Shown: in pieces, positions 1-9,300 of the stretch
Position numbering within the stretch: the first letter of the stretch is position 1
Layout: every line of letters starts with the position of its first letter
Assembly (NCBI GenBank): GCA_019750335.1
Contig: JAIEOQ010000002.1
Coordinates: 1-64,000, forward strand
Length of the DNA: 64,000 bases
Reading direction: 5' to 3'
Origin: Candidatus Obscuribacterales bacterium
GTDB lineage: Bacteria; Cyanobacteriota; Vampirovibrionia; Obscuribacterales; Obscuribacteraceae
Position numbers and translations under genes: made by a program
Notes under the pieces: model-generated
What the model saw: the letters and a program-made list of their open reading frames with translations, nothing else
What the model was told of the DNA's origin: nothing
Database searches by the model: none

Positions 1-158
1 GACCCCACCCCCACCCGGCCCATCCTTTTTGTGATTGGAGAGGGGGTATAGGCATCCCAGCGATGCAAGCACACTCGTGCCAGGGGTCCCACTTTTGCAG
101 AGATAGAAAAAAATTCGAAACAGCCGTATCAACCAAAACGAATCGTAGAGAGGCACAA

Positions 159-1136
159 ATGACTTCAAGAATATCTTTTTCAGAAGTTAAACAAGCAACA
201 AAAGGACAATGGCAAAACATTCTGCCTTTATGTGGCATCAATTCATCATACCTCACTAGCAAGCATGGACCATGCCCTGTATGCAATGGCAAGGATAGAT
301 TTCGCTTTGACAACAAAGACGGTAACGGAACTTTCTTTTGCAACAACTGCGGAGCCGGCGATGGCTTCAAGCTTCTAGGGCTTCACCTAAATAAGAGCAT
401 TAAGGAAACATTCGAAATAGTAGCCACACATTTAGGTGACCAGAACTTCAACAATAAGCAGCCAGTCTATGTATCTCCGAAGATTTCCACTATGCAAGCG
501 AAAGAAAAACTGCAAAAAACTTGGGATTCAGCAATACCAATCAGCCCTGGCGACCCAGCCCATCAATACCTCACACAAACCAGAAGGATATTACTAGATC
601 GCATTCCCAAATCCCTGAGGTTTCATCGAAAACTCAGCTATTACGAAGGCAGCGCATACATTAACAGCTTTCCCGCCATGCTGGCTGTAGTTGCAGATCT
701 TAGCAATAAACCCATAACGATTCATCGAACTTATCTTACAGATGATGGAAAAAAAGCCCCTGTAAGCAATCCCAAAAAGCTTATGTCATCTGTAGAAAAT
801 TCAATTAATGGGGCTGGAATTAGACTGTACAAACCAACAACCATACTCGGCATAAGCGAGGGTATTGAAACTGCATTAGCTTGTCACGTCGCCACAAAAT
901 ATCCAGTGTGGTCCGCTATTTCTGCTAATGGAATGGCAAATCTAGAGATCCCAGATTCAGTTATAGACATCATTATCTTTGCCGATAACGATAAAAAAGG
1001 TGCCGGACAAACCCATGCAAAAAAGCTAGAAGACCGCATGTTAACCGCTGGCAAAAGAGTAAAACTTTTAATACCCCCAGAAGAGGGCTCAGATTGGCTA
1101 GATTTCCTGATAAAACAAGGAGAACTTAATGGCTAG
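159..1136 (+). CDS. Zinc-ribbon/Toprim primase of phage-satellite type
   Basis: This is a 325-aa protein. The first third has a CPVCNGKDRFRF motif followed by a CNNCGAG motif, the four-cysteine zinc ribbon of P4-alpha/DnaG-like primases, with the usual phrase about filling with a nutrient-poor residue pattern GxFxC between them. The second half contains a Toprim-like segment with GISEGIETALA and IIIFADNDKKGAG, which supply the acidic metal-binding residues. It should synthesise primers for replication of the element. The ATG at 159 is preceded by GAGAGGCAC and gives a compact N-terminus; an in-frame start further upstream at 63 adds 32 unlikely residues. The stop overlaps the start of the next gene by 8 bases, so the two are co-translated. 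The family assignment is firm; the exact subfamily (Toprim_3/DUF7146 type) is from memory. Confidence 0.85.
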   Translation: MTSRISFSEVKQATKGQWQNILPLCGINSSYLTSKHGPCPVCNGKDRFRFDNKDGNGTFFCNNCGAGDGFKLLGLHLNKSIKETFEIVATHLGDQNFNNKQPVYVSPKISTMQAKEKLQKTWDSAIPISPGDPAHQYLTQTRRILLDRIPKSLRFHRKLSYYEGSAYINSFPAMLAVVADLSNKPITIHRTYLTDDGKKAPVSNPKKLMSSVENSINGAGIRLYKPTTILGISEGIETALACHVATKYPVWSAISANGMANLEIPDSVIDIIIFADNDKKGAGQTHAKKLEDRMLTAGKRVKLLIPPEEGSDWLDFLIKQGELNG

Positions 1137-2511
1137 CCTAAAAGAACTCGTTGACCAAGCAGCATGGACAACATCCAAAGATTCAGATCACGATCAAGAA
1201 TCTATCCTCTGCGAAAGTATCCCAATGGCATGGCCAGTATTAGAAAGTCCGGCACTTTATGGATTAGCAGGAGATATTACCAGGGCTGCAATAGAGAATA
1301 GCGAAGCTGACCCTGCAGCGGTTTTGGTCACGACATTAGTATATGCAGGTGCCGCATTTGGTACCAACTGTTACTTAGATATTGGGGATACAAAACACTC
1401 TCCACGTTTAATGGCAGCAATAGTAGGCGCTTCTGGTCGCGCCAGAAAAGGCACATCGACAAACCCTGTTAAGAGAATATTTGAAACTGCTGAAAAAGAG
1501 CATAATTTACCACTTCTAAAGGTTTCCAGTGGACCTCTTTCGAGCGGAGAAGGAATTGCATACGCAGTTAGAGATCCGGGAGAAAAACTCAATAAGGAAG
1601 GCGAGTTAGAGGATGCCGGGGTAGCGGACAAGCGCCTCTTAGTGCTAGAGGGCGAGCTAGGAGCGCCCTTAAAAGCCATGCAAAGAGAGGGAAATACATT
1701 ATCCGCGATTATACGCAATGCCTGGGACAACGGAAATATTGAACCGCTAACTAAATCCAATCGGATTAAAACAACAAACGCTCACATATGCATCGTGGGA
1801 CATATTACGAGACAGGAGCTGACCAATCTTCTAAAAACTAGCGAAATATGGAACGGATTTGCGAATCGTTTGCTGTGGGTTTGTGCTCGCAGACAGAAGC
1901 TAGTACCACTCCCGATCCCCATGGATATTGGTATTGTTCAGAATTTGGCAAGCCGACTTGCTGAAGTCATTAAATCCTCTGAAAGATACGGTTCTTTTGA
2001 ACTTGATTCTGAGACGAAAGATATATGGAAGCAAGTATACAAAACAGTTTCCCGCGACGAATCAGGTGTGTTTGGAGCCATAACAGCAAGAGCCGAAGCC
2101 CAAGTTATGAGACTATCGCTCATCTATGCCCTACTAGATGGCAGTAACACAATTCGCACTATTCATCTCAGAGCTTCACTCGCATTATGGCAATACTGCT
2201 TACATTCAGCGCGCTACATTTTTGGCACTTCAGAAAACGATCCTCATACAAAGAAAATTCTGCAAGCTTTATCGAAAGGAGAAAAGTCACAAACTCAGCT
2301 GAGTAACTTATTCAACGGACATTTACCGGCAGAACAGCTCAAAAAGATCCTTACGGAGCTTCAATCAATGGGATTGATTGAACAACAAAAAAGAGGTGGC
2401 AAACGTGGGCAAGGGAAGGTAACCACAATATGGTTTCTAAAATCCACCACCAGCTACATGAATGAAGAATCGGAAGATTTGGAAGATTTTGAGGAAAAGC
2501 ACAATCTATGA
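1129..2511 (+). CDS. DUF3987-like replication protein (YfjI-type)
   Basis: This 460-aa protein follows the primase with an 8-base overlap. It has the VGASGRARKGTS phrase typical of DUF3987 proteins, a Walker-A-like variant in which the lysine follows RAR, and a central LLVLEGELGAPLKAM segment that corresponds to the Walker B region. The C-terminal 100 residues look like a winged helix (KGEKSQTQLSNLFNGH, then a recognition-type LKKILTELQSMGLIEQQ). Proteins of this kind are encoded beside Toprim primases in prophages, satellites and plasmids and probably act as the loader or helicase partner. The fusion of an ATPase core to a DNA-binding tail supports a role in origin recognition. Biochemical function is not established for the family, so helicase activity is inference. 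Confidence 0.75.
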   Translation: MASLKELVDQAAWTTSKDSDHDQESILCESIPMAWPVLESPALYGLAGDITRAAIENSEADPAAVLVTTLVYAGAAFGTNCYLDIGDTKHSPRLMAAIVGASGRARKGTSTNPVKRIFETAEKEHNLPLLKVSSGPLSSGEGIAYAVRDPGEKLNKEGELEDAGVADKRLLVLEGELGAPLKAMQREGNTLSAIIRNAWDNGNIEPLTKSNRIKTTNAHICIVGHITRQELTNLLKTSEIWNGFANRLLWVCARRQKLVPLPIPMDIGIVQNLASRLAEVIKSSERYGSFELDSETKDIWKQVYKTVSRDESGVFGAITARAEAQVMRLSLIYALLDGSNTIRTIHLRASLALWQYCLHSARYIFGTSENDPHTKKILQALSKGEKSQTQLSNLFNGHLPAEQLKKILTELQSMGLIEQQKRGGKRGQGKVTTIWFLKSTTSYMNEESEDLEDFEEKHNL

Positions 2512-2646
2512 CCTTTTTGACATCGCTTGGGCTTTTTTCAAAAGATGCTCCAAGAGATTATGCATTATAAGCATTTCTTCAATCAGCCAATAACTCTAAG
2601 GACTGCATCAATTCCGCAAATTCGCCAATTACGCAAAAGGCAAAAA

Positions 2647-2919
2647 ATGACAGATCTATTACAAGCTTTTGACCGCGCAATGAACAGAATAGAAAGAGAG
2701 AAGGCAGATTTTCTTGCAGCAGAACTCTCTCTACAGACAAATGACTTACGACCTTGGAAGGCGCGAATTAATACTGCAACAACAATAGGAGAGATATTCG
2801 CGATTCTAAATGACTTCCGCTCATTATCTTGGACGGATCAGCAAAGAGCTGAAATTAGCAGAATTTATCATCAACGTATCAAAACCTGTCAAAACATAGA
2901 AGGAGAAAATTATGTGTAG
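2647..2919 (+). CDS. Small island protein of unknown function
   Basis: A 90-aa, highly charged, helical protein with no motif I recognise. I chose the ATG at 2647 because AAAAGG lies seven bases ahead of it; in-frame starts at 2527 (TTG) and 2545 lack a ribosome binding site and would add a basic extension. Its last 8 bases overlap the next gene, so it belongs to the replication-block transcript. The segment IGEIFAILNDFRSLSWTDQQ suggests a short helical domain. No function is proposed. Confidence 0.55.
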   Translation: MTDLLQAFDRAMNRIEREKADFLAAELSLQTNDLRPWKARINTATTIGEIFAILNDFRSLSWTDQQRAEISRIYHQRIKTCQNIEGENYV

Positions 2920-3307
2920 GAAGTGCGGTACTGACGATTTTCGAGCAGTCCTGAAGCAAACAGTAACTACGGATTATTTTTTCTCTCCACAAAAATCATT
3001 AGCCCAATTTACCAAAGGAATAAAAGAAGGCTACAAAGTATATGAAGCCCCAGACGGAACAAGAGGATGTACCGTAAGGTACGGTAATTCTTTCGGAGGA
3101 TGGCACGGCTCAGATATTGAATGGCTCCAAATCCATCTTCAAGAAGTGCCAAAAGATATCGAATTCACACGAAATGTACTAATTGAAATCAGACGAGCCC
3201 GCGAAGAAATGGAGAAATCTATGCGTCCTTGGGCTCGCGCAAGAGAATTGAGTCCCAGTCAATACTGGTCACAGAAAAACATCAGATTGTGCACCAGCAA
3301 AGAATAA
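2912..3307 (+). CDS. Small island protein with N-terminal CxxC
   Basis: A 131-aa unrecognised protein that begins MCRKCG, so a CxxC pair sits at residues 2-5, but no second pair is present and a zinc site is not certain. The middle (YEAPDGTRGCTVRYGNSFGG) is glycine/aromatic rich and the C-terminal half is a charged helix. AGGAGAAAATT precedes the ATG, an excellent ribosome binding site located in the overlap with the preceding gene. Translational coupling with the gene before it suggests a shared job in the element. Confidence 0.6.
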   Translation: MCRKCGTDDFRAVLKQTVTTDYFFSPQKSLAQFTKGIKEGYKVYEAPDGTRGCTVRYGNSFGGWHGSDIEWLQIHLQEVPKDIEFTRNVLIEIRRAREEMEKSMRPWARARELSPSQYWSQKNIRLCTSKE

Positions 3308-3320
3308 AGGAGCGTCAGCC

Positions 3321-3668
3321 ATGAGTGGAAAGAGAAGACATCCGGGCATGTTCAAACCGGGACAATCCGGCAATCCGCTGGGTAGACCCAAAGAATCGTA
3401 TCGTATTAGCGAGCTTGCAAAAGAATACACTGAAGAAGCCTTAACTACTTTGATCGAAATCGCCAGAGACAAGAAAGCTCCTGCCAGCGCACGAGTACAT
3501 GCCGCAAGTGCTCTGCTAGATAGAGGCTGGGGTAAACCTGCCATACACATAGAGAGCGTAAATATGGCTCTAACATACGAAGACTTTTTGGCTCAACTTC
3601 CGCCACCTACCGAAGAAGAATTAGCCGGTGCAGATTTTGAACTTATTCCAGTGAATAATGAAAGCTAG
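3321..3668 (+). CDS. DUF5681-type phage protein
   Basis: A 115-aa protein whose N-terminus FKPGQSGNPLGRPK is the hallmark of the DUF5681 family, common in prophages near terminase genes. The remainder is helical (ALTTLIEIARDKKAPASARV, then AASALLDRGWGKP), which resembles the helical half of small terminase-like proteins. GGAGCGTCAGCC precedes the ATG. It is the last gene of the forward replication block and is convergent with the gene on its right (3-base gap). A role in packaging recognition is plausible but there is no large terminase here, so the module may depend on a helper phage. Confidence 0.7.
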   Translation: MSGKRRHPGMFKPGQSGNPLGRPKESYRISELAKEYTEEALTTLIEIARDKKAPASARVHAASALLDRGWGKPAIHIESVNMALTYEDFLAQLPPPTEEELAGADFELIPVNNES

Positions 3669-3671
3669 TTA

Positions 3672-4175
3672 TTAATTAGCTTCTGTTTGTATCAAAGAAG
3701 AAGATTTTATGGATACGTCAGCTTGTTTTTGAACTTGCCTAGTTATCGACATTACATACTCTTTGCCATCATTGTCAACAACAAATAGTTTTCGTTTCTC
3801 TATTGCAAATTTTACGGGACCATTGATTACCAGGTTTGGCGATTTTGACCATCTCCATGGTAAGTCACGTGATGCCAAATATGTGCGTTCGGCATCTTCG
3901 ATTTTTATTGTGTCATAGACTCTATATTGCGGTTGAATGGAAGCATCAGAAAAAGAAGTTTGGCTTGAATAATTTTGATTATTGAATGTATTAGCACTGC
4001 CAGTGTAATTGTATTTGACTAAATCTCGCGATGTTTGTAAATCAATAAGGGTACCTTCGTGCCAATCTCTTTCCTTATTACGCGAAAGAACCTCTACAGG
4101 AGAGTAAAGACTCAATATCAACATCACTGCAAGAATAATCGTTTTAGCAAAAAATGGCACGGACATCTTCCTCAT
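3672..4175 (-). CDS. Exported protein of unknown function
   Basis: The 167-aa product starts MRKMSVPFFAKTIILAVMLI, a basic then hydrophobic stretch that looks like a Sec signal or a signal anchor. I placed the start at 4175 because GAGGGTGAT lies directly before that ATG; the longer reading begins at 4202 inside the upstream gene. The mature part is hydrophilic, rich in Ser/Asn/Tyr (NYTGSANTFNNQNYSSQTS) and ends with a small beta-rich region (KRKLFVVDNDGKEYVMSI). It follows the TPR gene by 11 bases, so the two are an operon and probably act together outside the cytoplasm. I do not recognise the family. Confidence 0.65.
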   Translation of the reverse strand: MRKMSVPFFAKTIILAVMLILSLYSPVEVLSRNKERDWHEGTLIDLQTSRDLVKYNYTGSANTFNNQNYSSQTSFSDASIQPQYRVYDTIKIEDAERTYLASRDLPWRWSKSPNLVINGPVKFAIEKRKLFVVDNDGKEYVMSITRQVQKQADVSIKSSSLIQTEAN

Positions 4176-4186
4176 ATCACCCTCTT

Positions 4187-5914
4187 TCAAATACCGAAAC
4201 ATGAGTCTTGAAGCGCTATCTTCGGAGCTAGATTAGGATCAAGGCTGACAGCTTTTTTGAAATCATCAAGAGCCTTCTGTTGATTTCCAAATTTCTTATA
4301 CGTCATACCTCGCTCCATATAAGCAGGTGCAAATTTAGGATTCAAAACAATCGCTAAGCTACTATCTTCCATCGATTCTTGCAACAATCCCAGCTTTCTA
4401 TTAGCCGCGCTACGACCAGCATATGTCCAGGCTTCTTTTGGGTGTGCTTTAATCGCAAGACCATAATAAACAACCGCGGCAACTTCTCTGTATGCATTTG
4501 GCTTATTCGTCGCTTTGGCTAGATCTTCAATCCCTTTTTGATGCTGTCCCAATTCGCGATAAATAACGGAACGTTGACTATAAGCAGTTCTATTTGCTGG
4601 TTCTTTTTTTATGGCATTACTGTATGCCTCCAAGGCTTTTTGAAGTTGCCCCTGCTTATTGTAAATATCGCCCATAGAGAGAAAAGCTTCAGAAGCCCAT
4701 CGTCCAGCCTGATCGACAAGAACAGCCTGGCTGAAGTCTGCTATCGCCTTTAAGGGCTGTCCCAAGCTATTGTAATTGCTTCCACGCAAAATGTAGACTC
4801 GTGGATCTTTAGGATCTAGTGCTACTGCTATATTAAAACTATCGATGGCTTTTTGATATTGATGCAAATGGTCATAAGTCACTCCTCGAAAATAATAGGC
4901 TCCCGAATATTTCGAATCTTTCTTGATCGCTAATTCGTAGCTCTCTAACGCTTTTTGGTACTGTTTAAGGCGATCATAAGCCATTCCACAAGTTGTATAA
5001 GTTTCTGCAGCAAGCGCATTCTCTGGGTTCATACCTAATACGCTAATACAATCTTGAATTGCTTTAGATGCTTCCGATTTTGCAGCTTCAGTATCTAGAC
5101 TGGTTATTGCAAGCTGATAATGTGCATTTGCTCGATCGCTGTAATCCCATATATACCCTGGCTCTATTCTGATTGCTTGATCGTAGTCCTCAATCGCCTT
5201 CTTGTACTCACATAGCTTGTAATAACTATAAGCCCGGCCGCTATAGTTCAATCCCGACTCAGGCTGCGGTTCCAAAGTAATGATCTGACTATAATCATCA
5301 ATTGCTTTTTGATATTCTCCAAGTGCACGATAAGATCTAGCACGACCACGGTAAGACAGTATCGACCGAGGATCGATATTAATTGCTTGACTGTATATCG
5401 TAATCGCCTTTTGATAGTCTTTTTCATGACGATAGAGATCAGCAAGCCCCCTATAAGCTAATACTAGCTGCGGATCAGTATTAACTGCCTTTACATAATT
5501 TGCCCGCGCTTTTTCAGGTTGATTTAAGCCGGTAAAAGCATCACCTATATTGCTATAAGCAGAAGCAATCAGTTTAAGATCGCCTTTGGAATATGTTATG
5601 ACCGCCAGGTAGTCTTGAATAGCTTGCTGATACTCATTTAGTCTAAGATACGCATTTCCTCTAAACAAATAGGTACATTCATCTTCCGGATTGAGTGTGA
5701 TTTGTTTGCTTAGCTGTTCAATTACTGCTCTTGTCCCATTATCATCCTGAGTTTGCACGCCACCCGAAGAAGATTCGGAAACAGCAACACTCGAAGCAGG
5801 GTCATTTATAACACCAGTCTTCGTTGATTCGCCCAAAGCTGAGTTTTGAGTCATAAGCAAAGACGCAAAAAAAACAGATGTAGCACCCAAAAGTACTTGT
5901 TTCACAAACAGCAT
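4187..5914 (-). CDS. Secreted TPR-repeat protein
   Basis: From the ATG at 5914 the product has 575 residues and starts MLFVKQVLLGATSVFFASLL, a signal peptide ending near ALGES. The rest is about a dozen tetratricopeptide repeats with the usual W/L-G-Y-A-F-A-P pattern (for example AYSNIGDAFTGLNQPEKARA, and YYFRGVTYDHLHQYQKAIDS). TPR arrays bind partner proteins or peptides, here probably in the periplasm or at the outer membrane. An upstream in-frame start at 6100 would run across the divergent regulator and hide the signal peptide, so I reject it. The divergent 142-bp gap to the XRE regulator gives a shared control region. The substrate is unknown. Confidence 0.8.
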   Translation of the reverse strand: MLFVKQVLLGATSVFFASLLMTQNSALGESTKTGVINDPASSVAVSESSSGGVQTQDDNGTRAVIEQLSKQITLNPEDECTYLFRGNAYLRLNEYQQAIQDYLAVITYSKGDLKLIASAYSNIGDAFTGLNQPEKARANYVKAVNTDPQLVLAYRGLADLYRHEKDYQKAITIYSQAINIDPRSILSYRGRARSYRALGEYQKAIDDYSQIITLEPQPESGLNYSGRAYSYYKLCEYKKAIEDYDQAIRIEPGYIWDYSDRANAHYQLAITSLDTEAAKSEASKAIQDCISVLGMNPENALAAETYTTCGMAYDRLKQYQKALESYELAIKKDSKYSGAYYFRGVTYDHLHQYQKAIDSFNIAVALDPKDPRVYILRGSNYNSLGQPLKAIADFSQAVLVDQAGRWASEAFLSMGDIYNKQGQLQKALEAYSNAIKKEPANRTAYSQRSVIYRELGQHQKGIEDLAKATNKPNAYREVAAVVYYGLAIKAHPKEAWTYAGRSAANRKLGLLQESMEDSSLAIVLNPKFAPAYMERGMTYKKFGNQQKALDDFKKAVSLDPNLAPKIALQDSCFGI

Positions 5915-6033
5915 TGGTAATCCGCGCTCCCGAAGAGCCCCCTCTTGAGTACCGCAATAGTAAAGCATAGAAAAGCCCATATATTCATTATTTAAGTCCA
6001 ATTTTATAGGAAATACCGTTTGCCATATATCGA

Positions 6034-6055
6034 GCAAAGACTGGAAAGTCTCTGC
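6034..6055 (+). promoter_or_regulatory. C-box-like palindrome over the ribosome binding site
   Basis: AGACT-GGAA-AGTCT forms a perfect 5-bp inverted repeat, extended by GCA/TGC with one mismatch on each side, and it ends one base before the ATG of the XRE regulator. The GGAAAG in the centre is also the best ribosome binding site for that gene, 8 bases from the ATG. The core GACT-N4-AGTC is close to the GACT-N3-AGTC operator of restriction-modification controller proteins. It is a plausible autoregulatory operator. The reading is inference from symmetry and position. Confidence 0.5.
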
Positions 6056-6056
6056 T

Positions 6057-6278
6057 ATGGATATTGGCAAAAGAGCTATAAAAAAATTCGGCAAGCGCAT
6101 ACAGCAGCTTAGAAAGGCAAATCGCTGGTCACAACAAGAATTAGCCGCCCGAATTGAAGTTGAACAATCCTATGTTAGCGATATCGAAAGGGGTGTTTTT
6201 GGACCTTCTTTCGCAAAGCTAGCTAAAATTGCCGCTGTCTTTAATATGACCATTGCCCAACTCTGCGAAGGCGTGTAA
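6057..6278 (+). CDS. XRE-family regulator resembling R-M controller proteins
   Basis: A 73-aa single-domain helix-turn-helix protein. Residues 11-65 are the HTH_3 fold: FGKRIQQLRKANRWSQQELA is helices 1-2, the recognition segment is EQSYVSDIERG, and PSFAKLAKIAAVFNM is helices 4-5. The size and the SQQELA...YVSDIERG...PS pattern match controller (C) proteins of restriction-modification systems. A palindrome immediately upstream is the obvious operator. The next gene on the same strand, 97 bases on, encodes a nuclease-NTPase, so this is probably its timing or copy-number regulator, repressing or activating both. It is divergent from the secreted TPR gene and could also affect that promoter. Confidence 0.8.
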   Translation: MDIGKRAIKKFGKRIQQLRKANRWSQQELAARIEVEQSYVSDIERGVFGPSFAKLAKIAAVFNMTIAQLCEGV

Positions 6279-6375
6279 TCCCTGCCTCCCTTATTGCCAA
6301 GAGCAGCATTCGAACTATAACTCCCTCTCATATGTGCCCAAAGACCATATAATTCATTGGTCTTGCGATTTGAGT

Positions 6376-9300
6376 ATGTCCATGAATTCTATTTTTCAAG
6401 CTACGGTATCTGATGTTCTTTCTCTTCGTCTTCCAGCAACCGGAGACAGGTTCACACAATTTTGTGACTCTATTCTTAGAGCCCAAGCACATCTTTCAGG
6501 TGTAAAACAGAACGAGATATTGAGCAACCTACAAACCGCGAAACCGGATGGTGGAGTTGATACGCAAATAAACTGCTCCATAAATGATTCAATTGGTTTT
6601 CTAAATGAAAAAACAATTTGGCAGTATAAGGCTCAAGAATTCAGCAAAATTACAAATGCAAAAATTCGCGAAGAGCTGAAAAAGCCTTACGCAACCGAAT
6701 GCATACAAAATGGCTATGCTTATAGATTATGCGTCTGTGACAGTCTTCCCCCGGAAAGTCTTCTCGAAAAAGAAAAAGTCTTAAATGCCGAGTTGGCAAA
6801 AATAACAAACAATTCGGCAGAAGGCAGGATTGTTACTGCAGAACACCTTGCACCTTGGCTTAGCTTATTTCCTACTTTAGTACAAGAGTTCTTTCATAAA
6901 GGTATTTGCAGTGAGGGGCTACTATTCACAGCTTGGGGAAAGAACATAACACAGGGAACACCTAAATATGTTCCTGTTCCAGAGTGGGACAATTTAACTA
7001 ACAGCATTCTCAATCATCTGAATATGTCACATATGCCAGCTGACGTAGTACTAGCCATTGCTGGAAATGCCGGTGTTGGAAAAACTCGCTTAGTCTATGA
7101 AATCATCAAGGAAATTGATGGAGCAAGCTTACTAGTATCATATGTTGCTGACGAGGATCGCGCAAAGCGTCTGGCAACACAGCTTGCGAACACAGATCGA
7201 GCAGCCATCTTGATTTCGGACGAATCGTCAGCAAAGGGACAATTTAAACTACGCGAACTTCTTAAAGGTCACTCAAATAGAGTCAGAATAATTTCCATTG
7301 GTCTTGGCTTAGAAAAAGGTCTGTCTGATGAATATGTTTTGGATAAAATGCCTTCAAACATAATCGATGAAATTCTGGAAAAGAATTTTCCAGAGATTCC
7401 ATATGAAAGAAGGAGAGGCTACTCTGAGCTGGCAGGTGGCTATATAAGACTAGCTTCCGATCTGTGTCAACAGGATAATTTTATTCAAGCCTCTGGCGGT
7501 TATACCGGCGCGCCTACCAGCATAAGGTCTTATATTGACCATAGACTTTCCGAAGAAGAAGTGAAGGTAGTAGAAGCCTTATCACTCTTTTCAAAAATAG
7601 ACTATCGAAGCAAAGACGTTGAAGAGCTTGATGCAATGTGTTCCATGCTGAATTTGGATAAGAATAACGTTCTTAAGCTTGCAACAAAGCTACATGAGCC
7701 ACCCGGATTTATAACTAAAGCAGGTCGATATTTAATAGTAAGCCCAGAAATCATTACTCAAGTTGCTCTACAAGGAGCTTGGAGTAGGTGGGTAAAAGGA
7801 AATGAAACCGAGTTTTTTGAGAATCTTCCTAAAATTCTTTTGGAACCTTTTATTCGTCGTATATCCCGCAGCGCAAGCAAGGAGATTAGCCGTTTAGTCG
7901 GCGACCACTTTCTCCGCTGGGCAAGTTCCATTTCTTCAGGAGATTTGGGAAACGTCGACAAGATTATCAGATTTGTTCGACTAATTGAAATTCAGCCATC
8001 ACGATATCTGCCAATGCTACGGCGCCTCGTAGAACAAGCAACTGACTCTCAGCTTCAAATAACAAATGACTATCATTCATCCAGATCTTCATCTAGAAGA
8101 GAGTTAGTTTGGTTATGCGAAAGACTAGCTTCATTTCCTGAATGTTTCAACGATATCGAAGCAATTTTGCTTAGACTGGCAGAAGTTGAATGCGAGCCAA
8201 ATCTTGGAAATAATGCAACAAAAGAGTGGATGCAATTATTTCAAATCGCATTATCTGGAACAGCCGTACCATTCAATATTCGCCTGGCAATACTCAAAAA
8301 ACATCTATGTTCTAATAATGATTTGCATTCTAAGCTTGCAATTGAAGCTCTTAATCATGTACTAGATAATTATGAAACTGGCTCAGTAAGACAATCTGTT
8401 GTCGGCGGGCGAGTTCCCCCTGATCCATGGCGTCCTAGGACAAATAAAGAGTATCGAGGCTGTATTACTGATGCAGCCAATGTATTAATTGAGTTGCTGA
8501 AATCTGGCAATGATTCGCTAAAAACAAAGCTAGTTGAAATGGCAATTACGAGAATAGATGACCTATTACACTGGGGATTTCTGCCTGAAATTAGACTAGC
8601 GTTACAACCATATTTACATGATGAGAACACACTTAGCACTTTGCTCTCTCGGCTCGAAGATTATCTTCATTTTGGTGAGCAGAATGCTCAACCCAAATAC
8701 GCAGAGTATCTTAATGAAGTCCGGCTATGGTATGAAAGTCTTCAGCCTACGGATATTCACGGAAAAATAGTCACTTTATTTGGTTCAGAGATATGGGCAC
8801 GCTTGGTCCATAGAGGAGAGTCAAATGTCAATCAAACTATCTCTGACTTAGCAGAACAACTCTATATAAATGAGACTCAGTTTGAGAAAGAACTAGAATG
8901 GCTCAATTCAGATCAAGCAAAAGACTCTTCCTGGCTAGGCGTAGAATTGGGTAAACTGGATTCAGAAGGCAAATATCTAGATAAGATTTTGACTTCAGCC
9001 ACCCAAACAAAAAGGGCTTTATTTGCAAAAGGCTATATCAAGGGGATTCTGTCAACACAAGAATCATTGCTTTCACGAGTAAACAAGCTCATGGATCTTA
9101 TTCAAGAAGAATCACCAGAGTTGGCATTCGATCTCTTTACGTCTTCTCGTCGACCATTACAGGCTCTGGAAAGGACTATTTCTTTATTTCAAAAGGAAAG
9201 GCTTTCAATAGCATACTTCAAGTCCTTTATGTACGGAGCCGATAAAGATGCTCTAACACTTACAGAGTTCGTCCGTGTTCTTGAAATACTAGTAGGATTA

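Noticed and set aside
1..158. A gene start in the left edge
   Set aside because: The frame before 159 is short, lacks a ribosome site and reads through non-coding-looking GC-rich runs; it may be the tail of a neighbour outside the window.
4187..5914. Repeated DNA in the TPR gene as a possible CRISPR or tandem array
   Set aside because: Repeats are degenerate coding TPRs with no identical spacer-repeat units.
6253..6375. Extended start of the nuclease-STAND gene overlapping the regulator
   Set aside because: No ribosome site, Cys-rich unlikely extension, and overlap with the regulator; the ATG at 6376 gives a natural domain start.
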